Part shown: in pieces, positions 48,937 to 59,111 of the stretch
Layout: every line of letters begins with the position of its first letter
How positions within the stretch are numbered: position 1 is the stretch's first letter
From: Armillaria gallica
Lineage: Eukaryota > Basidiomycota > Agaricomycetes > Agaricales > Physalacriaceae
Reading direction: 5' to 3'
DNA: 64,000 nucleotides
NCBI GenBank assembly: GCA_037576215.1
Contig: JBANDB010000003.1
Span: 930,001-994,000 of the forward strand
Notes under the pieces: generated by a model
What the model was told of the DNA's origin: nothing
Database searches by the model: none
What the model saw: only the letters and a program-made list of their open reading frames with translations
Program-made: the position numbers and the translations under genes

Positions 48937-49199
48937 CACTGCATGGAGAATTCAATATCTTGGCTCAAAATATTGAATTCTATAACTATTTATTTTTTCC
49001 AACATCTAAAGTAAAATATTGAAAGATTATTTTGAATATTATTTCAATATTCTTGTTTATTGAAAAAATATTGGAAATTTCTCAAATATTACAAATATAT
49101 TAAAAATATTATCTCAATATTTCAGAGCAACATATTGAAAAAATAAATAGTTATAGAATTCAATATTTTAAGCCAAGATATTGGATTCTCCATGCAGTG
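48937..49199. mobile_element. 263-bp CACTA-like MITE
   Basis: Terminal inverted repeats of about 60 bp start CACTGCATGGAGAATYCAAT at both ends. The trinucleotide CCA is duplicated (48934-48936 and 49200-49202). A CACT start with a 3-bp duplication is the hallmark of the CACTA/EnSpm superfamily. Removal rejoins ORF B in frame as LLWP-FGSYVG. The interior is AT-rich with many AATATT words. Confidence 0.9.
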
Positions 49200-49202
49200 C
49201 CA

Positions 49203-50903
49203 TTTGGATCATATGTGGGCCTATATGAAATTAATATCAATTTCTCACATGACTGGTTTGATGAGGAGATCAAGCATATAGTTATGTCAAATCCCAAGAA
49301 TGATAAAAGTGCTGCTTTAGCAATCTCATTTGATGATGATCAGAGATTAGAAAAACTGAAAGATCTTCTTCCACAGCAAGGACAGGATGATTTAAATGTT
49401 ATACAGTCCCAGGAAAGGAATTGGCTTACTCTGTCAAACAGAAAGCTTGTCATAAATCTTCAGCTGTCTATGCTCTCTTAGACAATGATGGTTCAGGTAT
49501 CAAATCAACTGATTGTCTCACTCAGGTTCAAGGCTTGGTAAAGATCTGTTTCTATTCTCGGCATCCTCCTGTTTCCACCTCTCTTGCAAATGACTCAATG
49601 ATTGGTGATGTGTTCATTGCAAATCAACTCATCACAACTTATATTCATGTATTGAACTAGCCAGTTCTCATAATCCTTCATGTCTCTGCTATATAAAATG
49701 AAAACAACACTTTCGTGCCCTTTGTTGCTCACTTAGCTTTTTTCTTCAACAAAGTACAGCTTTGAGCTCAGGTTTTAGTTCTTGCTAAAAGTGGAGATAT
49801 AGCTCAGTCCAAGTAGTACTGGATTCCAAACAGCTTTGAGTCATTTGTTGTAAAGGCTGGCAATGCTGTGCCAAATACTCTGGGTCTTTCAGTGATGGAA
49901 AAGTCTACAATCCTTGATTTACCAGCTTCAATTACTGAACCTGTCAAGGGTGTTCTTATACAATGTGATGGCATTTTTACATATCAATTCAATAGTAATA
50001 CACTGGATTCTCTTATGGAGCTAGTCTGAGACAAGGTCAAGGATTGTCTTGATCTGATTCCAATATGCAGGTCAACAAGTACATTTCCTTGCCATGACAG
50101 TGATAGTATGTGTAATCATCTTATTTGCTAGCAATGGCTCCCTGTCTATTGATAGGAAATTTTATCTTTGTTAATACAGAGGGTGCCTCTACATTGACAT
50201 GAGGAAAAACTGTGCAGGAGGGAAAACAATGATGCCATCTCTGTGGCTCTGAGAAAGGCCAAAAGACACTTAGATTTCATATTGCATGGCATATTCAGAT
50301 GCAGCAACTAGAGTTAAGCTTGAAGCTACAACAACTGGTATGTTTTATTCTCAGCTATCATTCCATATATATATAGACTCACTGAGTTCATATCAGATTG
50401 GCCCAGTGCCTTGTGGTTTTTGTGACAAGACTGGTATCTGTACAATCCATCTTGTGAAAATAAACACAAAAACTGAGGTACCAGAGTCTGACTATCCTCA
50501 AAAGTTTAAATTCAAAATGTGATCTGCAACAAATCTTATAATATCTGGTCTATCCACAAACTGTCTACTTTGATATGATATCTGCCATTCTCAGCAACCC
50601 ATCTCTGAGGGACAATGCCTTGGCCATCTTGACAAACACATCCATTGGTCATATAACATGGCTACTCACACTGAGGAAAAACCTTCTAATGCTCACATTT
50701 TCAAAGATTTTCAAAAGCAGTTCTCAATTTCTTCAAAAAAACTTCAGCTTCTGGATGTTGTTCAACCATTGGCTATGAACAGAAAGGAAAAGAAGCATAG
50801 TCAACCTACAAGTGAACTAGAGGATCTGACCAATAACCTAAACTCTGAGTTGGAGGAGAGTGTGTGTGCCGAGGCATCAAGAAATAGAAAGAAGAAGACT
50901 TAA
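49203..50903 (+). pseudogene. Transposon ORF B, C-terminal segment
   Basis: Continues with FGSYVGLYEININFSHDWFD, DDQRLEKLKDLLPQQGQDD, then, after decayed stretches, ATRVKLEATTTGMFYSQLSF, IGPVPCGFCDKTGICTIHLV, NTKTEVPESDYPQKFKF, MATHTEEKPSNAHIFKDFQK, LQLLDVVQPLAMNRKEKKHS and a basic tail ending at 50903. A CGFC...C zinc-binding pattern and a basic C-terminus are visible. Stops between 49660 and 50280 confirm decay. Confidence 0.7.
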
Positions 50904-52454
50904 GTAATTTTAGACTTCAAGATGTACTGTAGTATGCTACTTACAAGACAAAAATATACAAGTATGCATCATTTACACTGCCTAGAGTCACATTGCCAAA
51001 TATAGGAGGTAGGGGTAGGTAGGTATCAGTTAAAACTGATATTCTCATCATTTATTTTAGGGATAGGAGGGGTAGGTTCATTGAAATTCAGGATTCCCAA
51101 GTTTATAAACAGTGTCGTCAATTTTTTCCTACTGCCATTCCTTGTATAAAGTTATCAAAATATGCAAAATGTGCAAGTAAGAGAGCAGAGACTTTATACA
51201 TAATAGCAGGAGAAATGATACAGTAGCCAGTGAATAAAAGTAGTGAATAGTTCCCAGCCTTTTGATGAACAATGCATTTTTCCCACAAGGCTTTCTCATA
51301 CTGGGAGGCTGTGCTGGCTCAGCAATTACTAAATAGAATCATTCCCACAGTTTAATCTCATATAATGACCAAGTTACCTATATATACATATAGAACTCAG
51401 AATTGCAATATAGAGTGTGCGCTCAATAGTGAATGAGACACATGCTAACTTTTGTCAGATCCCCTTCAGAGATTCAGACTTGAAGCCATCCAGCATATTT
51501 GAATTGGTCCATAGTCATCCAAAATCTTCTTTTCTTCATGTCATCATGGAGTTTGTTTTTTGTTTGTTTGCCTTCAAGCTGTGCACAGTAAAATATGTAT
51601 GTTTTTGTGTTGAGTTCACTCTTGCTTTGTTCAGCTATCTTATAACTGTATTACCATGGTAAATGTTTCACAAAATGAATGCATTGAGTTTATTACTAAT
51701 TTGAAACAATATCCTATAGCCTCTCATACACCTTGTGCAAAATGTTTCACAATATGCTGGCAAGTAATAGTTGTTGCAAGTTCTTTTACACCTTGGAGGT
51801 CCACAAACATGTCTAGGTGGAATGCCTTGTCCTTATAATCATGCAGTAGGTCTGTCACTTCTTTTCATTTCAAAGTTGCAATCATATTATGGTTCCTGAT
51901 ATGTCAGTTACAATTTCCAGGCTAGGTTGTCTCTGGTCTCTCATTGGGAGTCTTGACAGAGTGATTATTGTTTTTTACCTTGTTTTGATGTGCAGCCTTT
52001 ATATCATAGCATCTTTGGTATATTTTGACATAGCTCCCAGCCTTTTGAAGGTTTACTGGGAAGGTGTCTTGTGAACCAATGTATGAGTAATTTGCACACT
52101 TAATCATTGTGTCTATGATATCCTTATATTTTAATATATCTGTGTAATTGAATTACAATTTGACTTATATGCTGAATCACCTTGCACAATACAACAAGAG
52201 ATGATGCAAGAGTACTTGGAGTGAAAATAATAATCCACATCATAAGAAATACATTACCTAGAGGGAGCTCTCAGTAACTTATTTTTTCCTTGCTTTGCCA
52301 GGCTTACAGCAATTCACATTCTGTTTATGCAAAACAAATAAATGGCATATTGTGGTCACCCCAAGACTAACTTTACATGTACATGAAGTCAGTGATAGAA
52401 GAAGTGGAACATGACAGATGCAGTATAGACTTAGCCACCTGATCGATCAGTGTT
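50904..52454. other. CG-poor stretch without recognised genes
   Basis: It probably contains the 3' end of element B. Short GGTAGG-rich words occur at 51004-51075. Open frames at 51417-51662 and 51889-52074 show no motif. Confidence 0.4.
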
Positions 52455-54308
52455 GCACCTGATAAAATAGACATTGTCATAGTCAGGGGCAGGCTATAAT
52501 TATAGTGATTCTCTTTAAAGTGGCCTACACCCCAATAGCATTTAAATAGTATGTGAACTTTGAGGCAAAAACAGTGCCCTGTACAGTATCATTCATTGGC
52601 AGCTACCCCCACTCATTGGCTTCAGGATCTGCTATCTCATGCTGCCATGATTTTGTCAGTCCAAATATGCATCCCACTCACGTTATATCTCCTGGACCCA
52701 TTTGTAACCTTAAAAATCATAAAAAATTGCCATTAAATATTGTAAGTATATTTATCATGACTCATACAGGTATTCTAAGGTTGACGATGAGCTCCAACTT
52801 GAAAGATACTATACATAGTGTCTGAAGGAATATTGCAGGGTACTGATGTTGCGTTATCGCTAAATCCTACACACTTATGAACTATTTTTGTCATTAATGA
52901 CTGAATGGCTTCTGAAGGCAACATTCTCCTTGAAAGACCATGAATGCTTGCAGAGCAGCATCCTCTCACCACTTCTTTCACCACTGCCACCCTCCTTATC
53001 CTGCTCCTTGTCCTCATTGTGTTCTCCCTTATCATCCAAATTTTGACTTCTCTTTTTCCTCCCTGATATGCCCTTTGGTTTAGCAGTACTGGAATCTGGG
53101 TGTTCTCATCTCTTCTTCTTGATATCCTCTTCTGCTGCTTCATGATGTTCAAGCTCTCTGGCATATCTGTGAATCTTCTTTTAGCTCATCAAACTCCACA
53201 ATGCTTCCCTTTACTTGTGAAAGTCTACAGAGTTTTTATAAGTGTTAAGGATGTCAAACATTCTCATTGAGGCAGTTATAGCCTTACATGGCAAGTTAAT
53301 GACTGCCTGTCAATACACAATGAAATAAGTATAATTTCACAATGAAACTGGTTTCTAATCACTGATATCATTGATGGTGGATCTCTTGTATTGTTTCAAG
53401 GCCAACCAAGTAATGAGGAAGCTACAGTGAAACAAACAAGCTGATAAGATGCCACTAAGAGAGATCAATGTGATATCAAACATAATACATATTCAAAAGT
53501 TTGATTCAAGACTCTGTTTCATTGCCAGATAGCTCAAATACAATAGAATATTCTCATATTGTAATCCTTAAAAACATACCTGCAGGACACTTTGAAATCT
53601 GTCAAGCTAAGAAGAAAATCATGGACCTCAGCATCAAAATTCAGCATTGCCGAGAAGAGGTGATTGCTAAAACAGAGCCTGCCTTAGCACTGCATATATC
53701 CAGGTATCACTAGGACAGGGAGTGTTTCTATGCAGCACATATGCAACATTTCAAGGGATGCTGGTTTTACCAGAAGTCTGGAGTCTGAACATGAGGGTAG
53801 CAGCTACATGGTTGTTCTTAAGGCTTGGATTAAAAGATTGTAATGGAATGAGTATACTCAGATCATGAATATGTTCTGATCAGTGGGAACTCTGATGCAG
53901 ATAGCAATGACAGTACTAGTGATGAAAATAGCAAAAATGCAGTATATGAGCAAGGCTAGTATTTAGGTTTCAGAAGATACTACAAAGAAATGAATGTTGT
54001 TTTTAGCTCTATAACTTTAATAATATTTAATGGACATTTTTGATGAATTTTAGAGTTATAAATATGTTCAGGAGATGTGGCACAAGTGAGATGCACATTT
54101 GGACCAACAAAATCATGGCAGCATGAGATAGCAGATCCCAAAGCCAATGGACAGGGATAGCTGCTGATAAATGATGCTGTACAGGACACTGTTTCCGCCT
54201 CAAAGTTTGCATAGTATTCAAGTGCTATTGGAGTGTAGGCCACTTTAAAGAGAATCACTATAATTATAGCCTGCCCCTGACCATGGGAATGCCTATTATA
54301 TCAGGTGC
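52455..54308. mobile_element. 1.85-kb element with about 290-bp terminal inverted repeats
   Basis: 52455-52745 recurs inverted at 54016-54308, both outer ends reading GCACCTGATA. A segment TCAGGGGCAGGCTATAATTA is shared. The interior holds a Lys/Arg-rich minus-strand frame (52775-53164, with a QKRISRRRDENTQIPV stretch) and a plus frame at 53501-53713, neither recognised. No clear target duplication was seen, so it is probably an old DNA transposon derivative. Confidence 0.72.
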
Positions 54309-54443
54309 CATGCAAGTTGATTAGGTGGACTTAGCAGCACAGAAGGCATAAGTGGCCAAATGAGGTGACTGGCCATGATGTTTGCTGATCATGTGCCAGT
54401 TTTTCCCAAGAATCTTACTAGGTGAGTTATAGTTACTTGTACT

Positions 54444-55184
54444 TAGTGATTTGAAAGGCCCAGCCCAGCTTGGCTTTCGCAGCTTGGGCTTAGCTTTGGA
54501 GAGCTCAGGCTCTTCAGATTGTGAGCCCAAGCTTAGTAAGGCTCAGGCTTGGCTTGGGCTCAGGCTCAGGCTCAGGCTCATATACAGGAAAATGTTTTCA
54601 GGTGCAATGAGCTGTAGAAATGTAAGAGAATAAGAAATGAAGTTGTTACTGATTTATAGGGTGCCAAATCAAAATTACGAGTGTATACTACATGTAATAC
54701 TATGCATAAAAACATGACAAATCAACACAACAAAGGAAAATCACAACATACCAAGTTTTCTTGGCTTAATAAAAAGTCTGAAGCTTGCTTGATGCCTCTC
54801 TTGCTCCAAATTATCTCCTGTTGTCTTAACTTGATTCATATTCTGGGCATCAGCAAGTTTTTGCGGTAGTTGCAACAAGTAGATTGATGGAGTGGGATGA
54901 TCGTAAGCAGTAAAGTAACCCTCAGCAACTTTCATTGTGTCAATTTTGAGCTGCCATCCAATCAAACTCCCAAAATTAATCCTAAGCAATGGAAAATAAC
55001 ATGTCCCCTGGCATGATTGCACACTGTTTTAGGGTATTGAAAGCTGAGGCTTAAGCTTGAGGCTTGGGCTTTCAAATAATGAAGCCTGAGCCTGAGCCTT
55101 CATGAAGCCCACCCCCAAGGCCCAGCTTTTCAGGGCTCAGCTCAGCTCAGCTTAGGGCTTCAGGCTGGGCCTTTCAAATCACTA
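54444..55184. mobile_element. 741-bp non-autonomous hAT element, complete
   Basis: Perfect terminal inverted repeats of at least 20 bp start TAGTGATTTGAAAGGCCCAG. The 8-bp duplication CTTGTACT is present at 54436-54443 and 55185-55192. A TAG-type terminus plus an 8-bp duplication are typical of hAT elements. Both ends are packed with AGCCTG/CAGGCT-like subterminal repeats (54490-54585 and 55040-55170). The centre (54600-55030) is AT-rich, with a minus frame at 54741-55022 of unknown meaning. The intact duplication suggests a fairly late insertion into the already degraded block. Confidence 0.92.
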
Positions 55185-55192
55185 CTTGTACT

Positions 55193-55707
55193 AGCAGTCA
55201 TCATGCTCATATTCAATGCTTAGCAGAGAAATAGAGATGTTTATTCAATAATTTATTGATTCCATTTTGAGTGAGCAGGCTATATTACTAAGCCATGACA
55301 GGAATATGGTATAGGATCATGTTACTAGGTTTGCAAATGTAGACCCACAGAGACCTTGACTAGCAAGGTAATCAAGGTGTGGATGCTACACTTTATTCAG
55401 AGCTCTCTCGCCTACCCTCTGCTAGCCTATACATTGATCATGATGACTATAGGTGATTTCAACACCAACTAAGCAGTCTCCAGCCATGATAATATGCCTC
55501 AGATATGAAGCAGGAGTTAACCTAAACAGGAGCAGATACCTGTGTGCAGAACAAATGCTGAGCCAAATATGAACACAAAAAATGTGGTGAAAATAGAGCT
55601 CAGGATTGCCACCATATGAGCTGGCCCTCACTCGCTAGTCAGATGAATATAATTGGCAGTTTAATCAAGACATGGGCAGGGTTCATTGGTGACAAATTGA
55701 TATGCAA
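55193..55707. other. CG-poor stretch, nothing recognised
   Basis: About 500 bp with stops in all frames; no repeats shared with the rest of the window were found by eye. Confidence 0.35.
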
Positions 55708-55990
55708 CTTCCAGGGCAGTGGGAAATGCAGAGTTTTTAATGCTTGTTGTGTTTCCTTCTCATTGATGGGCACTGATTAGCGATTCAGAAAACTGAACTG
55801 AACTGAGTGGACAGCTTACCATTGAATGCTAAACTTGAGGTTATAAATGGTTCTTGCCTCTTCTTTGAAGATGTGATTCAGACTCTGAGCCTCAGTATAT
55901 GGAAAACTCAGACTTTCTGAGGGATGAAAGTGCCTTCCTTGGTTCTCTGCAAGTAATAGCTTCCAGGGCAGTGGAGATGTGGCTTGATAC
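55708..55990 (-). repeat. CG-decayed copy of the inverted-repeat arm family
   Basis: Matches the reverse complement of about 1215-1415 and then again about 1397-1478. Almost every CG of the intact arm is TG or CA here: for example, in reading direction, the arm's GCTCGTCGCGTCTCC is GCTTGTTGTGTTTCC. The two blocks overlap in the source, so this copy is rearranged. It lies 1.5 kb inside the intact right arm. Confidence 0.88.
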
Positions 55991-56780
55991 TAATGGGGGT
56001 GAGGGATACTGATACTGATACTGAATTGGAAATATATCACATGAGTACAATACACTCATATGGAATGCCTAATTGAGCAACACGCATAAAAATTTAATAC
56101 AAGTCCCATAGTTTGCTCAATGCATTTTTGACTGAATTTTTGACTCGTATCCTCTTGTGTAGCTTTGTGTCTTCTTTTCTGCCTACTATTGATATGTTCC
56201 TACATTTTGTCTCAACCTAAAGGTTCTTAACTATAGGATTATTGCTTTTAGATTGCACTGAAGTTCAGCTAGTAAAGATGGATGCTGATAACAATGAATT
56301 TTTGAATGGATGGGAATCATGCAAGCAGCATGGGATGACAATGTCATCTCTGCTCATTTTGGCATGCTTAATTATTAACAGAAGGATATAAGTAAGATCT
56401 CAGTTGGGCACAGCGTAGGTGAAACAACTGTATTGAATGTATTGTACCTATTAACAGAAGGATATAAGATCTACAAAAGAGGGTGAGTAAGTAAGTAGTA
56501 GATACAGTAAGGTATATATACCTCAGTCAGGCACAGCATAGGTGAAACAACTGAGGTACCTAGGTAATTACTAATGACAGCTAGACTATATAGTGATTGA
56601 GTAATGACAGGAGGTAAGTAAATATATATGGTAAGTAAGATCAGGAAAAGATAATGGGTATATGATACCAATACTCCTCCAACATTAATGAGGCATTGAG
56701 CTCATGTTTAGCAAGGTATATCAAGTAGTGATGTAATGAAGAATCTTGAACAAATACTAGTTACCAGGTCTTAAATTCTT
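55991..56780. other. CG-poor stretch with short local repeats
   Basis: ATTAACAGAAGGATATAAG occurs twice (about 56375 and 56450) and GCACAGCRTAGGTGAAACAA twice (about 56408 and 56530), pointing to local duplication. A GATACT triplet run is at about 56011-56030. No gene. Confidence 0.5.
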
Positions 56781-57227
56781 TTGCAAAATGATGTTCAAGG
56801 TGCATCCAGTTTATTCACATGTGTCTATGGAGGGAACAGGATCTTTAAGTCAGCTCTCCAGCAAATCACTAAATTCTACTGTCTTGGAAGGAATAGCAAC
56901 ATCTGTGATTCAGAGCAATATACATACACCAATGTAGACATTATTTTTAAAAATGACTGCCCCTGTTCAACAGCACTTCCATGGATGGTCAAAAGGGTCA
57001 GAAAAAATAAACAAAGACATCACTGGCAGCAGCCATGTCTTGTAGCCAGCTGCCAGAGTGAACCAGAAGGGAAGAGAGCTGTGGGTAGTCTGTGGGATGT
57101 AAGGAATGTGCAATGTGCTAAGGCTAAGGTTGCTGCTGAAGCCAGGGAACAGGATGAAGAACTACCTTCCGAGCAGAAGAAACATCAACCTGGCCATTTA
57201 TGTGAATATGCTATATTTAAATTTTAG
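56781..57227 (+). other. Unassigned 148-codon open frame
   Basis: Uninterrupted frame starting MQNDVQGASSLF, with an AKAKVAAEAREQDEELPSEQ stretch likely to be helical and a few cysteines. I do not recognise it. It sits at the right edge of the CG-depleted block, and its alanine/glutamate-rich part resembles linkers in transposon proteins, so a repeat origin is likely. Confidence 0.3.
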
Positions 57228-57516
57228 AGTGACAGCTCATTAACTACCATGCAGTCTGACTTTACTGTTCAAAGATTGGTGAGCTATAGCATTATTTCAG
57301 GCTCAATGCCAGTGTCCTTCAACTAATAACTGTGGATGGAAGTAGTCTCGTAAACCAGACTCAACGATCCGTATGAAGAAAAGCCGTTCAATTGGATAGC
57401 ATGCGATCGATGACGCATTTGATGCCTTTGTAATACATTTCCTTTTCGGCTGAATATTTTATTTTATTTTATTATTAATTTATTTAATTCACCACCATCA
57501 GTATCGGGCCGGAGAT
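57228..57516. other. Boundary of the CG-depleted block
   Basis: CG is absent up to about 57345 and then frequent (GTCTCGTAAACC, CAACGATCCG, GCGATCGATGACG). An ATTTTATTTT run lies at about 57455-57480. No gene recognised. Confidence 0.55.
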
Positions 57517-58750
57517 GTCGCGTCTCCTTCTCATCGATGGGCACAGATTAGCGATTCGGCAAACTGAACTGAACTGAGTGGACAGCTTACCGCTGAATGC
57601 CGTACTCGAGGTTATAAACGGTTCCTGCCTCTTCTTCGAAGACGTGACTCGGACTCCGAGCCTCGGTATACTAGTACTCCGTCAGTGGAGTATTCCTGGG
57701 AATGTAATTCAAGATTCCCCACTGTTGATGCATTGATGTTTCGATCCAATCTCATCATGTCAAGAGCGTATTTTATCATGCGATGATCACGGCACAATAT
57801 GAATGGGTGTTATTTATTCGTAAGAGTGCATGAATAATCGATTCATGAAAGGAAACTCACGAAGTGATAATCAGGATCATTATGGCACTAGCCTCTCAAC
57901 CGCGTCCTTTCGTATTTTTAACTTCACAGCTCATAGATTCGCTCCGACTGTAATAAAAACAGTGTTTCAGCCGCAGAAACCGCAGAAACTTAGAAAAGAA
58001 AGGATGGGCTTGTATCAGTGGCGCCTCCGCGAAGGGGCCCGGTCCAAGCCAGCTTGACGTCGCACTCCTTAACTGCATAGACACAAGGCATGTGTCCGTT
58101 AAAGTAGCACTGCCGAGGCTGCTGCTAGTGAGTCCCACGCTTCAGGTGACCGGTCGATAACATGTAACCGGACCGGCATGGGTTGATCGGCTACTAACTT
58201 GGACAAAACTTGAACGCTTGGGACCAGTGGACAGTGTCAGAACGGCAGCTCGAAAACTCAATGTAACTGGATGACCGGTCAATACGATCTAACCGGACTG
58301 ACACGAGGTAATCGGCCAACTTGGACAAAACCCCGATGCTTGGGACCGGCCCGTGTCCCTCTTTGGTCCATCTTTTCATCAGAACGGCAGCTCGAGAAAA
58401 TAATGTAGTGCTTCCTCAATATACCTCCTGCATCAGCGCTCGATACTCAATGGTCACCCTGGCACCTACACTTCTAAGTTCTGTCTTGATGCAAATGATT
58501 CGCAGCTATTATTTATGGGCCTAGCTTCAAGTTGAACAAATCGAATCTGGTTGAATACATCAGCTCAGAAATAACGAAACACAATAGGTTTAAGTGATAT
58601 CGTTCCTATTTCCGGTGCTGGCTTCTTTTAAGTTGTTGTGTCTAGATACCATCACTATTGAACGGGCATTGGTACTGCATGGTGCTTTGGTCTTCTGATC
58701 TCGATTCTTGCATCCTTAGCCGCGGTACTATTGTCATAATGGAGAGACTG
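57517..58750 (-). repeat. Right arm of the long inverted repeat (partner 1-1376)
   Basis: Reverse complement of the left arm with one fewer 142-bp unit. Its inner edge shows an 18-bp loss relative to the family (GGAGATG joined directly to TCGCG) and then unrelated sequence. The partner position of 58750 is the first base of the window, so homology may continue outward. Confidence 0.93.
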
Positions 58751-59111
58751 CGTGTTCTCAACGCTGTCAAGGAGTTCATCGTTTAGCTCATTTTAATGGT
58801 ATATCCCGAGTCAAGGCGACACTCATACAAAGTACAAATGGTGTGAGAGATGAACTTTCCCTTCAGAACGCAGATAAATATCAGCGCTGCAGGCGGACAC
58901 GGATCACTAACGTTTGCCGCTCCATCTACTTCTTTGAACACGGCTAGGCTCCGTGTGGGTTCTTTCTGTGTTCATCACCGGCATGCAGTAAGCTGCGCAA
59001 CATGATATCCTATTCCTGGACCGTAATCTTGTACAAATAGGACAGATTCTGAAATTCTTCTTTTAGGCTCTGGCTCTCTTGGACTTGCACAGAACTTGAC
59101 GCTCAACTGAT
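58751..59111. other. Intergenic, outside the right arm
   Basis: It may be either unique DNA or a continuation of the inverted repeat whose partner lies left of the window. Around 59030-59110 it begins to resemble the upstream region of DUF6534-like copy A (10530-10600, inverted). Confidence 0.45.

Larger units (their letters stand above)
13537..57340. other. 44-kb CG-depleted transposon block
   Basis: Between 13537 and 14212 I find no CG dinucleotide at all, and CG remains very rare for most of the block, while TG and CA are common. CG reappears in quantity at about 57345. The change fits C-to-T mutation at methylated CG or a RIP-like process in repeats. Local exceptions that keep CG are 18000-19800 and 45355-45530. 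Confidence 0.85.

Noticed and set aside
53501..53713. Plus-strand 70-codon frame as a host gene
   Set aside because: Short, without motif, and inside the 1.85-kb element with terminal inverted repeats.
13537..57340. Contaminating or plastid/mitochondrial DNA explaining low CG
   Set aside because: The block carries fungal transposon proteins with spliceosomal-type introns and is continuous with the GMC gene; CG loss with high TG/CA fits deamination, not foreign origin.
1..58750. A giant Starship-type or other captain-driven cargo element
   Set aside because: No tyrosine recombinase was seen, Starships are known from Pezizomycotina, and the arms reach the window edge, so element ends cannot be defined.
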